64,000 nt of DNA from Pseudomonas asuensis (GTDB taxonomy: Bacteria > Pseudomonadota > Gammaproteobacteria > Pseudomonadales > Pseudomonadaceae), in contig NZ_BMNW01000001.1 in NCBI RefSeq assembly GCF_014646755.1, forward strand, positions 390,039 to 454,038, written 5' to 3'. Position numbers and translations under genes: made by a program. The notes beneath the pieces were generated by a model. The model was not told where the DNA came from. It saw only the letters and a program-made list of their open reading frames with translations, and ran no database searches. Positions 1 to 7,945 of the stretch are shown here, in pieces; the stretch's first letter is position 1, and every line of letters starts with the position of its first letter.

Positions 1-420
1 GACCACCACGCCAAAGTTGACGGACTTGCACACGGCTTCTACGTGAGCCGCTACGCCTTCGGGGCTGGCTTCAGTCAGGTAGTGCGGCAGTAGCAGAATA
101 CCCTGGGCGCCCAGGCGCTCGGCTTCCTGAGCTTGCTGGATAGCGACGCGAGTCGGGCCACCGGCACCGGCGAGGATCGGAACCATGCCTTTGCAGGTAT
201 CCACCGCCGTTTTGATGATGTCGGAGTATTCCTTCTGGTCCAGCGAGAAGAACTCACCGGTGCCGCCCGCAGCAAACAGGGCGCTGGCGCCATAAGGAGC
301 CAGCCATTCCAGGCGCTTGATGTAAGTATCGCGGCGGAATTCGCCTTGTACATCAAAATCGGTCACTGGAAAGGACAGCAATCCGGATGAAAGGGTGTGC
401 TTAAGTTCTTGTGGATTCAT
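1..420 (-). CDS. kdgD: 5-dehydro-4-deoxyglucarate dehydratase, N-terminal part (runs off window)
   Basis: The first 140 residues of a dihydrodipicolinate synthase-like TIM-barrel protein, cut by the window edge. It begins [20 protein letters not shown] and carries the [17 protein letters not shown] stretch and a VPILAGAG strand, which I recognise from KdgD. The enzyme dehydrates and decarboxylates 5-keto-4-deoxyglucarate to 2-oxoglutarate semialdehyde in D-glucarate/galactarate breakdown. The Schiff-base lysine lies beyond the edge and cannot be checked. The only Shine-Dalgarno-like motif is a weak AGGG about 12 bases before the ATG. A promoter-like pair and a repeated GTACAACT lie just upstream, and the next gene encodes a FadR-type regulator on the same strand, its likely local controller. 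Confidence 0.88.
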   Translation of the reverse strand, partial: MNPQELKHTLSSGLLSFPVTDFDVQGEFRRDTYIKRLEWLAPYGASALFAAGGTGEFFSLDQKEYSDIIKTAVDTCKGMVPILAGAGGPTRVAIQQAQEAERLGAQGILLLPHYLTEASPEGVAAHVEAVCKSVNFGVVV

Positions 421-486
421 TTTTGTTGCACCCTGGCCTGACGGCGTACAGAAGTTAATGAGACGGGATACTACCCGTTGTCAGTC

Positions 487-517
487 ATCGTACAACTATA
501 CATTCCAGGGTACAACT
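487..517 (-). promoter_or_regulatory. Candidate kdgD promoter with overlapping direct-repeat operator
   Basis: On the minus strand TTGTAC (plus 510-515) and TACGAT (plus 487-492) are separated by 17 bases, a fair sigma-70 promoter facing kdgD. The octamer GTACAACT occurs at 490-497 and again at 510-517, exactly 20 bases apart, so both copies lie on one face of the helix and overlap the -35 and -10 elements. That is a good arrangement for repression by the adjacent FadR-family protein. The binding assignment is inference. Confidence 0.5.
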
Positions 518-538
518 CCCCTCACACAGATTTTTTAA

Positions 539-1294
539 TCAGCGTGAGGGTTGGCCAGCACCGACTTCTTCATTAGCCCGGCGTAGCCGTTCACGACTGT
601 TGGTCAGGTGAAGACGCATTGCCGCACGTGCAGCATCAGTGTCTTGCCGAGCGATAGCGTTATAGATGTCCTCATGCTCACCATCCAGACGAAGCTGATA
701 GCGCTCTTGGTCGTCATGGGCCAGATAAGCCGAGTTTAAGCGAGTACGCGGGATCAGAACGCTACTGAGGTACGTCATGATATCGTTGAAATAACGGTTG
801 CCTGTGGACAGGGCAATTTGCAGGTGAAACTGCAGGTCGAAACTGACTGCTTCAGCAGGCTGCTCGGTACGGGCCTTCATCTGATCCAGCAGGCGGCGCA
901 TTTCCTGTAGCTGCTCGTCGCTGCGACGCTGTGCAGCCAGGCCGGCGGCCTCGACTTCCAGACTGATGCGCAACTCAAGCATAGCCAATACGTCACGCAA
1001 GGTCGTGATAGTAGCCGGATCAATGAACAAGGGGCCTTCAGCCGGACGCTCCAGCACAAACGTGCCGATACCATGGCGGGTTTCTACATGACCGGCAGCC
1101 TGCAAGCGCGAAATCGCTTCGCGAACCACCGTTCGGCTGACGCCCTGCTCCTGCATGATGGCCGACTCAGTAGGCAATTTGTCGCCAGGCTTCAAATCGC
1201 CATCAAGAATACGAGTCTTCATGACCTCAACAACGTTTTCGGCCAGACTGCGAGACTTTTTACGTGGGCGAGGCGTCACGTTACTGTTTTGCAT
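539..1294 (-). CDS. FadR/GntR-family transcriptional regulator (FCD domain)
   Basis: A 251-residue regulator. Residues about 16-80 form a GntR winged helix (LAENVVEVMKTRILDGDLKP, then SRTVVREAISRLQAAGHVETR), and residues about 95-235 form an all-helical FCD effector domain with the usual His/Asp metal- or acid-binding positions (for example FDLQFHLQIA and HEDIYNAIARQD). FadR-type regulators of this branch usually bind sugar acids or organic acids. It is read in the same direction as kdgD, 119 bases downstream in the text and upstream in transcription, so control of glucarate or galactarate breakdown is likely but not shown. No strong ribosome site precedes the ATG at 1294. Confidence 0.85.
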   Translation of the reverse strand: MQNSNVTPRPRKKSRSLAENVVEVMKTRILDGDLKPGDKLPTESAIMQEQGVSRTVVREAISRLQAAGHVETRHGIGTFVLERPAEGPLFIDPATITTLRDVLAMLELRISLEVEAAGLAAQRRSDEQLQEMRRLLDQMKARTEQPAEAVSFDLQFHLQIALSTGNRYFNDIMTYLSSVLIPRTRLNSAYLAHDDQERYQLRLDGEHEDIYNAIARQDTDAARAAMRLHLTNSRERLRRANEEVGAGQPSR

Positions 1295-1373
1295 AAGGGT
1301 TCATTCAGGGTGTCTTGGAAATATGCTCCATAATAGCGTAACAGCGTTGTAGGATGACCTTATTAATCTAAAG

Positions 1374-3113
1374 TTAGGCACCTTCATAGATGGTAACGTC
1401 CTTGAGCGTGCCGTCTTCCAGGCGCAGGATACGTTGATGGAAGCGTTGCAGGCTGCTCCGATGCCCCACACTTACCAAGGTCGTATGAGGCAAATACTCT
1501 CGTAACAAGTTGTACAAGGTGGCTTGATCTCGGTCATCCAGAGCAGACGTCGCTTCATCCAGAAACAGCCAGTCCGGCTGATAAAGAATGGCTCTCGCAA
1601 TAGCCAGGCGCTGCTGCTCTCCTGGAGAAAGACGCCGCTCCCAGTGATGGGCATCGTCCAGGCCAGCGATCAAGTGGGCCAGACGGCAATGCCTGAGTAC
1701 CGCCTCGACACGCTCCTTCGCATGCCACTCTCCATTTGGATAACTCAATGCAGCCCTCAATGTGCCAATGGGCAGATAGGGCCGTTGCGGCAGAAACAGA
1801 CATCGACCTGCCGGAAGACTTATTGACCCGCTGCCATAAGTCCATAGTCCTGCCATGACCCTTAGCAACGTGCTTTTACCTCCGCCAGACGGACCGCTAA
1901 TAAGGACATTTTCACCTGCCTCAATGCGACCACTGACAGGGTCAATAAGTGAGCGCTCCTGATTGGCCAGCGAAACCTGCAGATGATCGAACACCAACGC
2001 ATCGCTATCACGCACCCGCGCGATAGAAGCGGACTGAGCTTCATGCTCGTGCATGGCTTCGCGAAAGCTCAGAATACGATCTGTCACTGCACGCCAATTC
2101 GCCAGCTGCATGTAAGCCTCAATGAACCAGCTCAGGCTTCCCTGAACATTACTGAACGAGTCGCTGATCTGCATCATATCGCCGAGCTGAATCTTGCCGC
2201 TGAAATACCGAGGCGCCGAAAGTACAGAGCCAATGATGACTGCAATTTGTGAGTAGCCCGAAGTGAAGAAGGTCAAGCGTTTCTGATAACGCATCAGCAT
2301 CCAGAAGTTGCTCCAGACGTGCCTGAATCGCTCCTGCAACCGTTGCTGCTCGCTTTGCTCTCCGCCATAAAGCGCAATGCTTTCAGCATTTTCCCGAATG
2401 CGGATCAGCCCAAAGCGTAGGTCCGCCTCATAGCGCTGCTGTTGATTGCTCAAGCCAATCAACCGCCGACCAATATAGTGAGTCAGAACCGTACCAATCA
2501 GGGCATACAGCACGGCAGCCCAAAACATGTAATAGGGAATGGTAATGCCAAACAGCTCGATACTGCCCGACATGCTGATCAAGATAACGGAAAAGGAAAC
2601 CAGACTGACAACCGTACGCATGAGCCCCAGGCCCAGGGACAACGTCATCCCTGTAAAGCTGTTCAAGTCCTCGGCAATACGTTGATCCGGATTATCTGCC
2701 CCACCCTTCTGTTCTAGGTGGTAGTAATTGCGGTGCCGAAGCCACAACGAGAAATGCTGCTCGGTTAGCCAGCGGCGCCAGCGAATGGTCAGCATCTGCG
2801 TCAGGTAAAGCCGGTATACGGCCAGCAGAATAAACAAGCCTGCCAAGCCGCAGAAATACAAGATAAGCCGCGTGAACGCCTGCAGATCATGAGTCTGCAA
2901 GGCATCATAGAAATACCGGTTCCAGGTATTGAATATCACTGAAAGGCCAACGCCTGCCAGAGACAGGATGATTACGGCAATCAGCAGCAACCACGCTTTC
3001 TTTTTGTCTTCACTGCGCCAGTAAGGGACCGTCAGCGCCCATACGCGAGACAGTAAAGGGCCTTCAGTCGAGGCATATACAGGCGGTACAGCGGTATCGT
3101 TCTCAGTCATCAT
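1374..3113 (-). CDS. yddA: ABC transporter with fused membrane and ATPase domains, SbmA/YddA-like
   Basis: An inner-membrane half-transporter of about 579 residues. The N-terminal two thirds are an ABC_membrane_2-type domain with about six transmembrane helices (first near WLLLIAVIILSLAGVGLSVI). The C-terminal domain has a Walker A GPSGGGKST, the signature LSPGEQQRLAIARAI and Walker B DWLFLDEATSALD, so the ATPase looks active. YddA and ExsE/SbmA relatives move peptides or vitamin-like compounds; the substrate here is unknown. A TTG at 3137 would extend it, but ATGs at 3113 and 3110 follow a purine-rich GAGCTGGG and are the better starts. It is a single gene separated from roxSR by a terminator-like hairpin. 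Confidence 0.88.
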   Translation of the reverse strand: MMTENDTAVPPVYASTEGPLLSRVWALTVPYWRSEDKKKAWLLLIAVIILSLAGVGLSVIFNTWNRYFYDALQTHDLQAFTRLILYFCGLAGLFILLAVYRLYLTQMLTIRWRRWLTEQHFSLWLRHRNYYHLEQKGGADNPDQRIAEDLNSFTGMTLSLGLGLMRTVVSLVSFSVILISMSGSIELFGITIPYYMFWAAVLYALIGTVLTHYIGRRLIGLSNQQQRYEADLRFGLIRIRENAESIALYGGEQSEQQRLQERFRHVWSNFWMLMRYQKRLTFFTSGYSQIAVIIGSVLSAPRYFSGKIQLGDMMQISDSFSNVQGSLSWFIEAYMQLANWRAVTDRILSFREAMHEHEAQSASIARVRDSDALVFDHLQVSLANQERSLIDPVSGRIEAGENVLISGPSGGGKSTLLRVMAGLWTYGSGSISLPAGRCLFLPQRPYLPIGTLRAALSYPNGEWHAKERVEAVLRHCRLAHLIAGLDDAHHWERRLSPGEQQRLAIARAILYQPDWLFLDEATSALDDRDQATLYNLLREYLPHTTLVSVGHRSSLQRFHQRILRLEDGTLKDVTIYEGA

Positions 3114-3135
3114 CCCAGCTCGGCAAGCATGTAAC

Positions 3136-3202
3136 AACGTAACAAAACGTAATCATAGGGCAGCCGAGCTGAATGGTTTCTGTCACAACAAACGTAACAA
3201 AA
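3136..3202. repeat. 12-base direct repeat in the yddA leader
   Basis: AACGTAACAAAA occurs at 3136-3147 and again at 3191-3202, 55 bases apart, in the interval upstream of the yddA start. Extra GTAAC units flank the first copy. Function unknown; it may be a regulator site or chance in an A-rich stretch. Confidence 0.4.
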
Positions 3203-3221
3203 GATTTCAGCTGAAAATTTT

Positions 3222-3253
3222 ACTGATCCCTTTCTAGGCAGAAAGAGATCAGT
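3222..3253 (-). terminator. Terminator hairpin after roxR
   Basis: ACTGATC (3222-3228) pairs with GATCAGT (3247-3253) and CTTTCT (3230-3235) pairs with AGAAAG (3240-3245), with one mismatch and an AGGC loop. It begins three bases past the roxR stop. On the minus strand it is followed by AAAATTTT, a modest T-run, so it probably ends the roxSR transcript. Confidence 0.65.
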
Positions 3254-3256
3254 CGA

Positions 3257-3814
3257 TCAGCGACGAACCGGACGCTTTTGCAATTTGCGCTGCAGCGTAC
3301 GGCGATGCATGCCAAGTGCACGTGCCGTTGCTGAAATATTGCCATCGTGCTCGTTTAATACACGCTGAATATGCTCCCACTGCAACCGATCTACCGACAT
3401 CGGGTTTTCCGGCACGAGACTGTCCACGTCGGCATGCTGAGAAAGAAGCGCGGTCAAGACATCATCTGCATCAGCGGGCTTGCACAGGTAATTTGTAGCC
3501 CCGCGCTTGATCGCCTCGACGGCAGTGGCAATGCTCGAATAACCGGTCAGAATCACGACACGCATGTCGGGATGCAGCTCAAGCAGCTTGGGCAGCAGGA
3601 CAAGACCGGAATCGCCTTCCATTTTCAGATCCAGCACGGCGTAATCCGGCAGGTCCTGCCTGGCCAGCTCATACCCTTCTTCCGCAGAGCCAGCTACCGA
3701 TACGCGCAAGCCGCGACGGTCCATGGCGCGCGCCAGAACGCGGGTAAAGGTGGCATCGTCATCAACCAGCAGCAGATGGGGCTGCTCGTCGTCATGTTGA
3801 ATATTTTCGCTCAT
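3257..3814 (-). CDS. roxR: Redox response regulator RoxR (RegA/PrrA/ActR family)
   Basis: A 185-residue two-component regulator. The receiver domain (about 12-130) has the acidic pocket DDD at 18-20, the phospho-acceptor Asp62 in VLDLKM, the Thr of ILTGYSS and the Lys of LCKPAD. The C-terminal FIS-type helix-turn-helix (about 140-181) has the RegA-family GNISATARALGMHRRTLQRK. RegA/RoxR proteins control terminal oxidases and energy metabolism in response to the redox state of the quinone pool and, in Pseudomonas, cyanide tolerance. It lies 21 bases downstream of its kinase gene and is surely co-transcribed with it. A hairpin follows the stop. Confidence 0.93.
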   Translation of the reverse strand: MSENIQHDDEQPHLLLVDDDATFTRVLARAMDRRGLRVSVAGSAEEGYELARQDLPDYAVLDLKMEGDSGLVLLPKLLELHPDMRVVILTGYSSIATAVEAIKRGATNYLCKPADADDVLTALLSQHADVDSLVPENPMSVDRLQWEHIQRVLNEHDGNISATARALGMHRRTLQRKLQKRPVRR

Positions 3815-3835
3815 TGCAATCCTCGCGACAGCAGT

Positions 3836-5095
3836 TCAGACCAATGGATACTGGCGTGGTAAACGCAGCTCGGTCAGCGTGCCGCCTTCTTCATGGTTGT
3901 ACAGCTTCACTGTACCACCGACACGGGTCACACTTGCCTGACTCAAGAATAACCCTAGACCAAAGCCCTTGCCCTTGGTCGTAAAGAATGGTTTTCCGAT
4001 CTGCTCGGCAATGGCCAGAGGTACGCCCGGCCCACGGTCTCTGATGGACAGGCAAATTTCCATGGCATTCCACGACAGGGTTATCAGCAGGTTATCCGGG
4101 CAAGCATCGGCAGCATTGTTCAGGAGATTCAGTAAGGCCTGGGTCAGATCCGTAGGCGGGATCAAGCGAGGCGCCGCCCCCACACTGGGGCATTCAAAAC
4201 GATAACTGACCTCAGGACGCATCAGGTGCCAGCGACTCAGGACGGCCTCCAGCCATTCGAGTGCGGTCTGCTCATGAATGGTCTGGCGACGATCCGCCTC
4301 CGCAGCCCGCACAAGCTGCTGCAAGGTTTCCTTGCACAGTTGTACCTGATCCTGCAGAAGCGTCAGGTCCTCTTGCAATTCCGGCTTGTCGGTATACTCC
4401 TGACGCAGCTCCTTGAGCAGTACGCTCATGGTCGACAGTGGCGTTCCCAGCTCATGGGCAGCGCCTGCCGCCTGCGTAGCAACTGCCAGCAATTGCTGAT
4501 CACGCATGCCTTGTTCACGGCGCTGAGCCTGCAAGAGTTCCTGGTGGCGGAGCGCTTCAGCCATCTTGGCTACGAAAAAGGTGATCAGTGATGCCGAGAG
4601 CGCAAAGCTCAACCACATGCCGTAACTGAGTATCTCGCCACCCGGATTGACCAAAAGTTGCAGCGGCCGAAACCAGATCAGCATTAGCGTAAAGCTAACC
4701 AGCGCAAGGCCTGCCAGCAGTAGCGTATACAGCCAGGGCAGCGTTGCTGCCGCAATGGTCAACGGCACCAGATAATAAGACACGAAGGGGTTGGTCGCCC
4801 CACCCGCGTAATAGAGCAGCACACTGTGAATAAGCAGATCGAAGGCAAGATGCGCTGCATATTCCTGCTCGGTTACAGGCCAGTCCCGACGCAGCCGTAG
4901 CGCCGTGATACCACAGAGCAATGCGGACAACCCCAGCGTAGCACTGATGGCGAGCCATGGCAGCTCAACAATATTAGAGAGCCAGGCAGCACCTACCGAG
5001 CCGGCCTGTGCCGCCAGTACCAGTACACGAATGAGAACGAGACGACCCAGGTTTTGACGACTAGCGGATAACCACTGCACGGGAGATTCAAACAT
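3836..5095 (-). CDS. roxS: Redox sensor histidine kinase RoxS (RegB/PrrB family)
   Basis: The membrane half carries about six helices and the family hallmark GGATNPF, the ubiquinone-binding loop of RegB-type sensors. The kinase half has the H-box AAGAAHELGTPLSTMS, the N-box NLLNNAADACPD and G-boxes DRGPGVPLA and GKGFGLGLFLSQ, all intact. It should autophosphorylate and pass phosphate to RoxR. The frame stays open to a TTG at 5173 and an ATG at 5161, but the ATG at 5095 (MFESPVQWLSASRQNLGRL) fits the homologues I remember; ribosome sites are weak at all of them. The gene is divergent from the SIMPL-domain gene at 5225. Confidence 0.92.
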   Translation of the reverse strand: MFESPVQWLSASRQNLGRLVLIRVLVLAAQAGSVGAAWLSNIVELPWLAISATLGLSALLCGITALRLRRDWPVTEQEYAAHLAFDLLIHSVLLYYAGGATNPFVSYYLVPLTIAAATLPWLYTLLLAGLALVSFTLMLIWFRPLQLLVNPGGEILSYGMWLSFALSASLITFFVAKMAEALRHQELLQAQRREQGMRDQQLLAVATQAAGAAHELGTPLSTMSVLLKELRQEYTDKPELQEDLTLLQDQVQLCKETLQQLVRAAEADRRQTIHEQTALEWLEAVLSRWHLMRPEVSYRFECPSVGAAPRLIPPTDLTQALLNLLNNAADACPDNLLITLSWNAMEICLSIRDRGPGVPLAIAEQIGKPFFTTKGKGFGLGLFLSQASVTRVGGTVKLYNHEEGGTLTELRLPRQYPLV

Positions 5096-5224
5096 GTATT
5101 TATCCAGGGGCGACGAGTATAACGGTGGCTCTGGCCCATTTCTGTCCGCAAGGCGCGACATAGCGCCGCACAAACCCCTAGGATAGAACGGAAGTCACCG
5201 TTAATGAACGAAAGGAGTTCCATA

Positions 5225-5974
5225 ATGCCTGTCTTTTCCCGTCTCGCCACGTCACACGCCCTGGCAAAACACTTGGCCAAAGGCGTGACATCGATCATGG
5301 CAGCCGGTGCTCTGCTGAGCGTTTCCCAACTGGCGCAAGCCGAAGAGCCTCGGTACAACCAGATCAGCCTGCGTGCCGAAGTCAGCCAGGACGTTCAGCG
5401 CGACCGCATGCAGGTAACGCTGTATACCGAACAACAAGGCACTGACCCTGCCAAATTGGCGGCAGAAATCACCAAGGCGCTCAACGAAGGCGTAGAGGCT
5501 GCGCGCAAGGTCAGCGGTGTCGAAATCAGCCAGGGCGGACGTAACAGCTTCCCGCTATATGATGACAAGCGCCAGAGCATTACAGCATGGCGCGAACGGG
5601 GTGAACTTCATTTACAGAGCAGTGATTTTGCAAGCCTTTCGCGCCTTACCGCCGACCTGTTAGGCACGCTGAAAATGGGCGGCATGACATTTACCGTCTC
5701 GGATGAAACACGTAAGAAAAGTGAAGACACGTTGCTTAAAGAAGCCGTTAATGCCTTTAAAGCACGTGCTCAGCTGGCAACCGAGGCACTGGGCGGTTCT
5801 GGCTACAAATTGGTAAACCTTAACCTGATTACCAATAACGTCTCGGGCCCCATGCCCATGATGCGAATGAAAGCCATGGCCTACGCCGAAAGCGCTCCCA
5901 GTCAGGAGATCGAGGCAGGTACTAGCGCTGTTTCTATAACAGCCGACGGAGTTATAGAAGTACAGACGCCCTAA
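5225..5974 (+). CDS. Periplasmic SIMPL-domain (DUF541) protein
   Basis: A 249-residue exported protein. AAAGGAG at 5211-5217 sits seven bases before the ATG at 5225, which decides this start over the ATG at 5204. A signal peptide with a hydrophobic core (TSIMAAGALLSVSQL) ends at AQA before EEPRYNQ. The rest is one SIMPL domain: the N-terminal beta-strand region (QISLRAEVSQDVQRDRMQVT), a long helix (DPAKLAAEITKALNEGVEAA) and the C-terminal AVSITADGVIEVQ strand. SIMPL proteins are linked to oxidative stress tolerance, but no biochemical role is settled. It shares a 129-base divergent control region with roxS. A terminator-like hairpin follows 50 bases downstream. Confidence 0.85.
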   Translation: MPVFSRLATSHALAKHLAKGVTSIMAAGALLSVSQLAQAEEPRYNQISLRAEVSQDVQRDRMQVTLYTEQQGTDPAKLAAEITKALNEGVEAARKVSGVEISQGGRNSFPLYDDKRQSITAWRERGELHLQSSDFASLSRLTADLLGTLKMGGMTFTVSDETRKKSEDTLLKEAVNAFKARAQLATEALGGSGYKLVNLNLITNNVSGPMPMMRMKAMAYAESAPSQEIEAGTSAVSITADGVIEVQTP

Positions 5975-6023
5975 AAAGGTGCAGACACTTACCTAACATT
6001 GCCCCGCCTTGGTGCACCTTATA

Positions 6024-6068
6024 CTTGCGGTAACACAATTTGGTGCTGTTACCGCAAGGACTTTTCAG
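6024..6068 (+). terminator. Strong hairpin terminator after the SIMPL gene
   Basis: A perfect 12-base inverted repeat, CTTGCGGTAACA (6024-6035) and TGTTACCGCAAG (6047-6058), with an 11-base loop, followed by GACTTTTCAG. A second, looser 8-base repeat (AAGGTGCA 5976-5983 with TGCACCTT 6013-6020) precedes it. The rest of the 300-base gap up to the first dppA gene holds AT-rich DNA suitable for a promoter and the 9-base repeat described separately; no gene is seen in it. Confidence 0.65.
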
Positions 6069-6193
6069 TTATTCCGCTCTAGCACGCTCGTTTTTATATT
6101 TTTGCGACACAAAGTTTCAGCGTTAATCCATCAAGTGGACCTGACTCATCAGTCATCCTATTACAGGCATATCTTCTGCATAGGGTCCGCCCA

Positions 6194-6231
6194 ATGACCC
6201 AAAAAGTCTCAACTGTTTCTGTATGACCCAA
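6194..6231. repeat. 9-base direct repeat upstream of the first dppA gene
   Basis: ATGACCCAA occurs at 6194-6202 and at 6223-6231, a 29-base period, 44-81 bases ahead of the first binding-protein gene. It could be an operator for the regulator of the dpp cluster (PsdR has that role in P. aeruginosa), but no site consensus was available to compare. Confidence 0.35.
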
Positions 6232-6274
6232 GCGCACCGATCGCCTGAGTCGACATCAGCCATCCGAGGTCTGC

Positions 6275-7876
6275 ATGCATAAGAAATTACTTTCATCTCT
6301 CATTGCGGCTGGTTTATTGGCCGGAACTCCATTGGCTCAGGCAGCCAGCAACCTGGTTTTCTGCTCTGAGGGCAGCCCGGCGGGCTTTGATCCTGCGCAA
6401 TACACCACTGGTACAGACTTCGATGCCTCTGCCGAAACCATGTTTAACGGTTTGAGCGAGTTCGAGCGGGGCGGCACCAAGGTACAGCCTGGTCTCGCGA
6501 CCAGCTGGGATGTCAGTGAAGACGGCAAGACCTACACGTTTCATCTGCGCCAGGGTGTGAAATTCCATACAACGGATTATTTCAAGCCGACTCGCGAATT
6601 CAACGCGGATGATGTGCTGTTTACCTTTGAGCGCATGCTGGACAAAAACAATGCGTTCCGTAAGGCCTACCCCACCGAGTTTCCCTACTTCACCGATATG
6701 GGCCTCGATGAAAATATCACCAAGATTGAAAAAGTAGATGACCACATAGTGCGCATGACACTGAAGGAAGTCGATGCTGCTTTCATTCAAAACCTGGCTA
6801 TGCCCTTTGCCGGTATTCAGTCCTCTGAATATGCCAATCAGTTGCTCAAGTCGGGAAAACCAAGCGATATCAATCAAAAGCCGGTAGGCACTGGCCCTTT
6901 CATCTTCAGTCGCTATCAGAAAGACGCTGTGATTCGCTTTAAGGCCAACAAGGACTATTGGGATCCGGAAGAAGGTGCCAAGGTGGATAACCTGATCTTC
7001 TCGATCAGCTCCGATGCCTCGGTCCGGATGCAAAAGCTCAAGGCAGGTGAATGCCAGATTACGGTGTATCCGCGCCCAGCCGACCTGGAAGGGCTCAAGA
7101 ACGATCCCAACCTGGAGGTGCCTTCGCAACCCGGCTTCAATGTTGGCTACTTAGCTTACAACACTCAGCATCCACCCCTGGAAAAGCTGGAAGTTCGCCA
7201 GGCATTGGACATGGCCATTAACAAACAGTCCATCATTGATGCCATTTACCAAGGTGCTGGCCAGCGGGCCGTCAATGGTATGCCGCCGACACAGTGGTCC
7301 TACGATAACAGCCTCAAAGATGCTTCTTATGACCCGGAAAAAGCCAAGGCGTTACTTAAGCAGGCAGGCATAAAGGAAGGAACGGAAATCACCCTCTGGG
7401 CGATGCCGGTGCAGCGTCCCTATAACCCGAATGCACGCCAGATGGCTGAGATGATCCAGCAGGACTGGGCCAAGGTGGGTATCAAGGCCAAGATCGTCAG
7501 CTATGAGTGGGGCGAGTACAACAAGCGCGCCAAGGCAGGCGAGCATGACACCCTGCTGATTGGCTGGTCCGGTGACAATGGTGACCCGGATAACTGGTTG
7601 GGAACACTTTATGGCTGCGATGCCATCGGGGGTAACAACTACTCTCGCTGGTGCCAGCCGGACTACGACAAGCTGATCAAGGCAGCCAAACGCACCACCG
7701 ATCTGGACGAGCGTACCAAGCTGTATATGCAGGCACAGCAGATCCTGAAACAGCAGGTACCGATATCACCGATCGCTCACTCGACGGTATATCAACCCAT
7801 GCGCAAGGAGGTCCAGGGCTTCAAGATCAGTCCCTTTGGATTGAACGAGTTCTATGGTGTCAGCGTCAGCAAGTGA
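6275..7876 (+). CDS. dppA: Dipeptide ABC transporter substrate-binding protein (first of four)
   Basis: A 533-residue SBP_bac_5 protein. The signal peptide MHKKLLSSLIAAGLLAGTPL ends at AQA before ASNLVFCSEGSPAGFDPAQY. Family landmarks follow: GLATSWDVSEDGKTYTFHLR, the FNADDVLFTFERML helix, PVGTGPFIFSRY, VRQALDMAINKQSI and the C-terminal WSGDNGDPDNWLG, which in DppA lines the peptide pocket and binds the free amino terminus. CNxx-type cysteines (YGCDAIGGNNYSRWC) suggest a disulfide. It opens the dpp cluster, with GAGG about seven bases before the ATG. It feeds peptides to the single dppBCDF transporter downstream; ligand preference cannot be read from sequence. Confidence 0.92.
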   Translation: MHKKLLSSLIAAGLLAGTPLAQAASNLVFCSEGSPAGFDPAQYTTGTDFDASAETMFNGLSEFERGGTKVQPGLATSWDVSEDGKTYTFHLRQGVKFHTTDYFKPTREFNADDVLFTFERMLDKNNAFRKAYPTEFPYFTDMGLDENITKIEKVDDHIVRMTLKEVDAAFIQNLAMPFAGIQSSEYANQLLKSGKPSDINQKPVGTGPFIFSRYQKDAVIRFKANKDYWDPEEGAKVDNLIFSISSDASVRMQKLKAGECQITVYPRPADLEGLKNDPNLEVPSQPGFNVGYLAYNTQHPPLEKLEVRQALDMAINKQSIIDAIYQGAGQRAVNGMPPTQWSYDNSLKDASYDPEKAKALLKQAGIKEGTEITLWAMPVQRPYNPNARQMAEMIQQDWAKVGIKAKIVSYEWGEYNKRAKAGEHDTLLIGWSGDNGDPDNWLGTLYGCDAIGGNNYSRWCQPDYDKLIKAAKRTTDLDERTKLYMQAQQILKQQVPISPIAHSTVYQPMRKEVQGFKISPFGLNEFYGVSVSK

Positions 7877-7881
7877 TTGGC

Positions 7882-7920
7882 GGCGGAGCGTTCGTAGGGT
7901 AAAACCTCGGGCGCTCCGCC
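7882..7920 (+). promoter_or_regulatory. Intercistronic hairpin after the first dppA gene
   Basis: GGCGGAGCG (7882-7890) and CGCTCCGCC (7912-7920) form a 9-bp stem with a 21-base loop, followed by TTACTT rather than a T-run. It starts just past the stop codon and sits before the second binding-protein gene, so it may stabilise the upstream message or give partial termination. Confidence 0.55.
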
Positions 7921-7945
7921 TTACTTGACTGACGGGAACTCATCC

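Noticed and set aside
6314-7129. 271-codon open frame on the minus strand
   Set aside because: Antisense to the first dppA gene.
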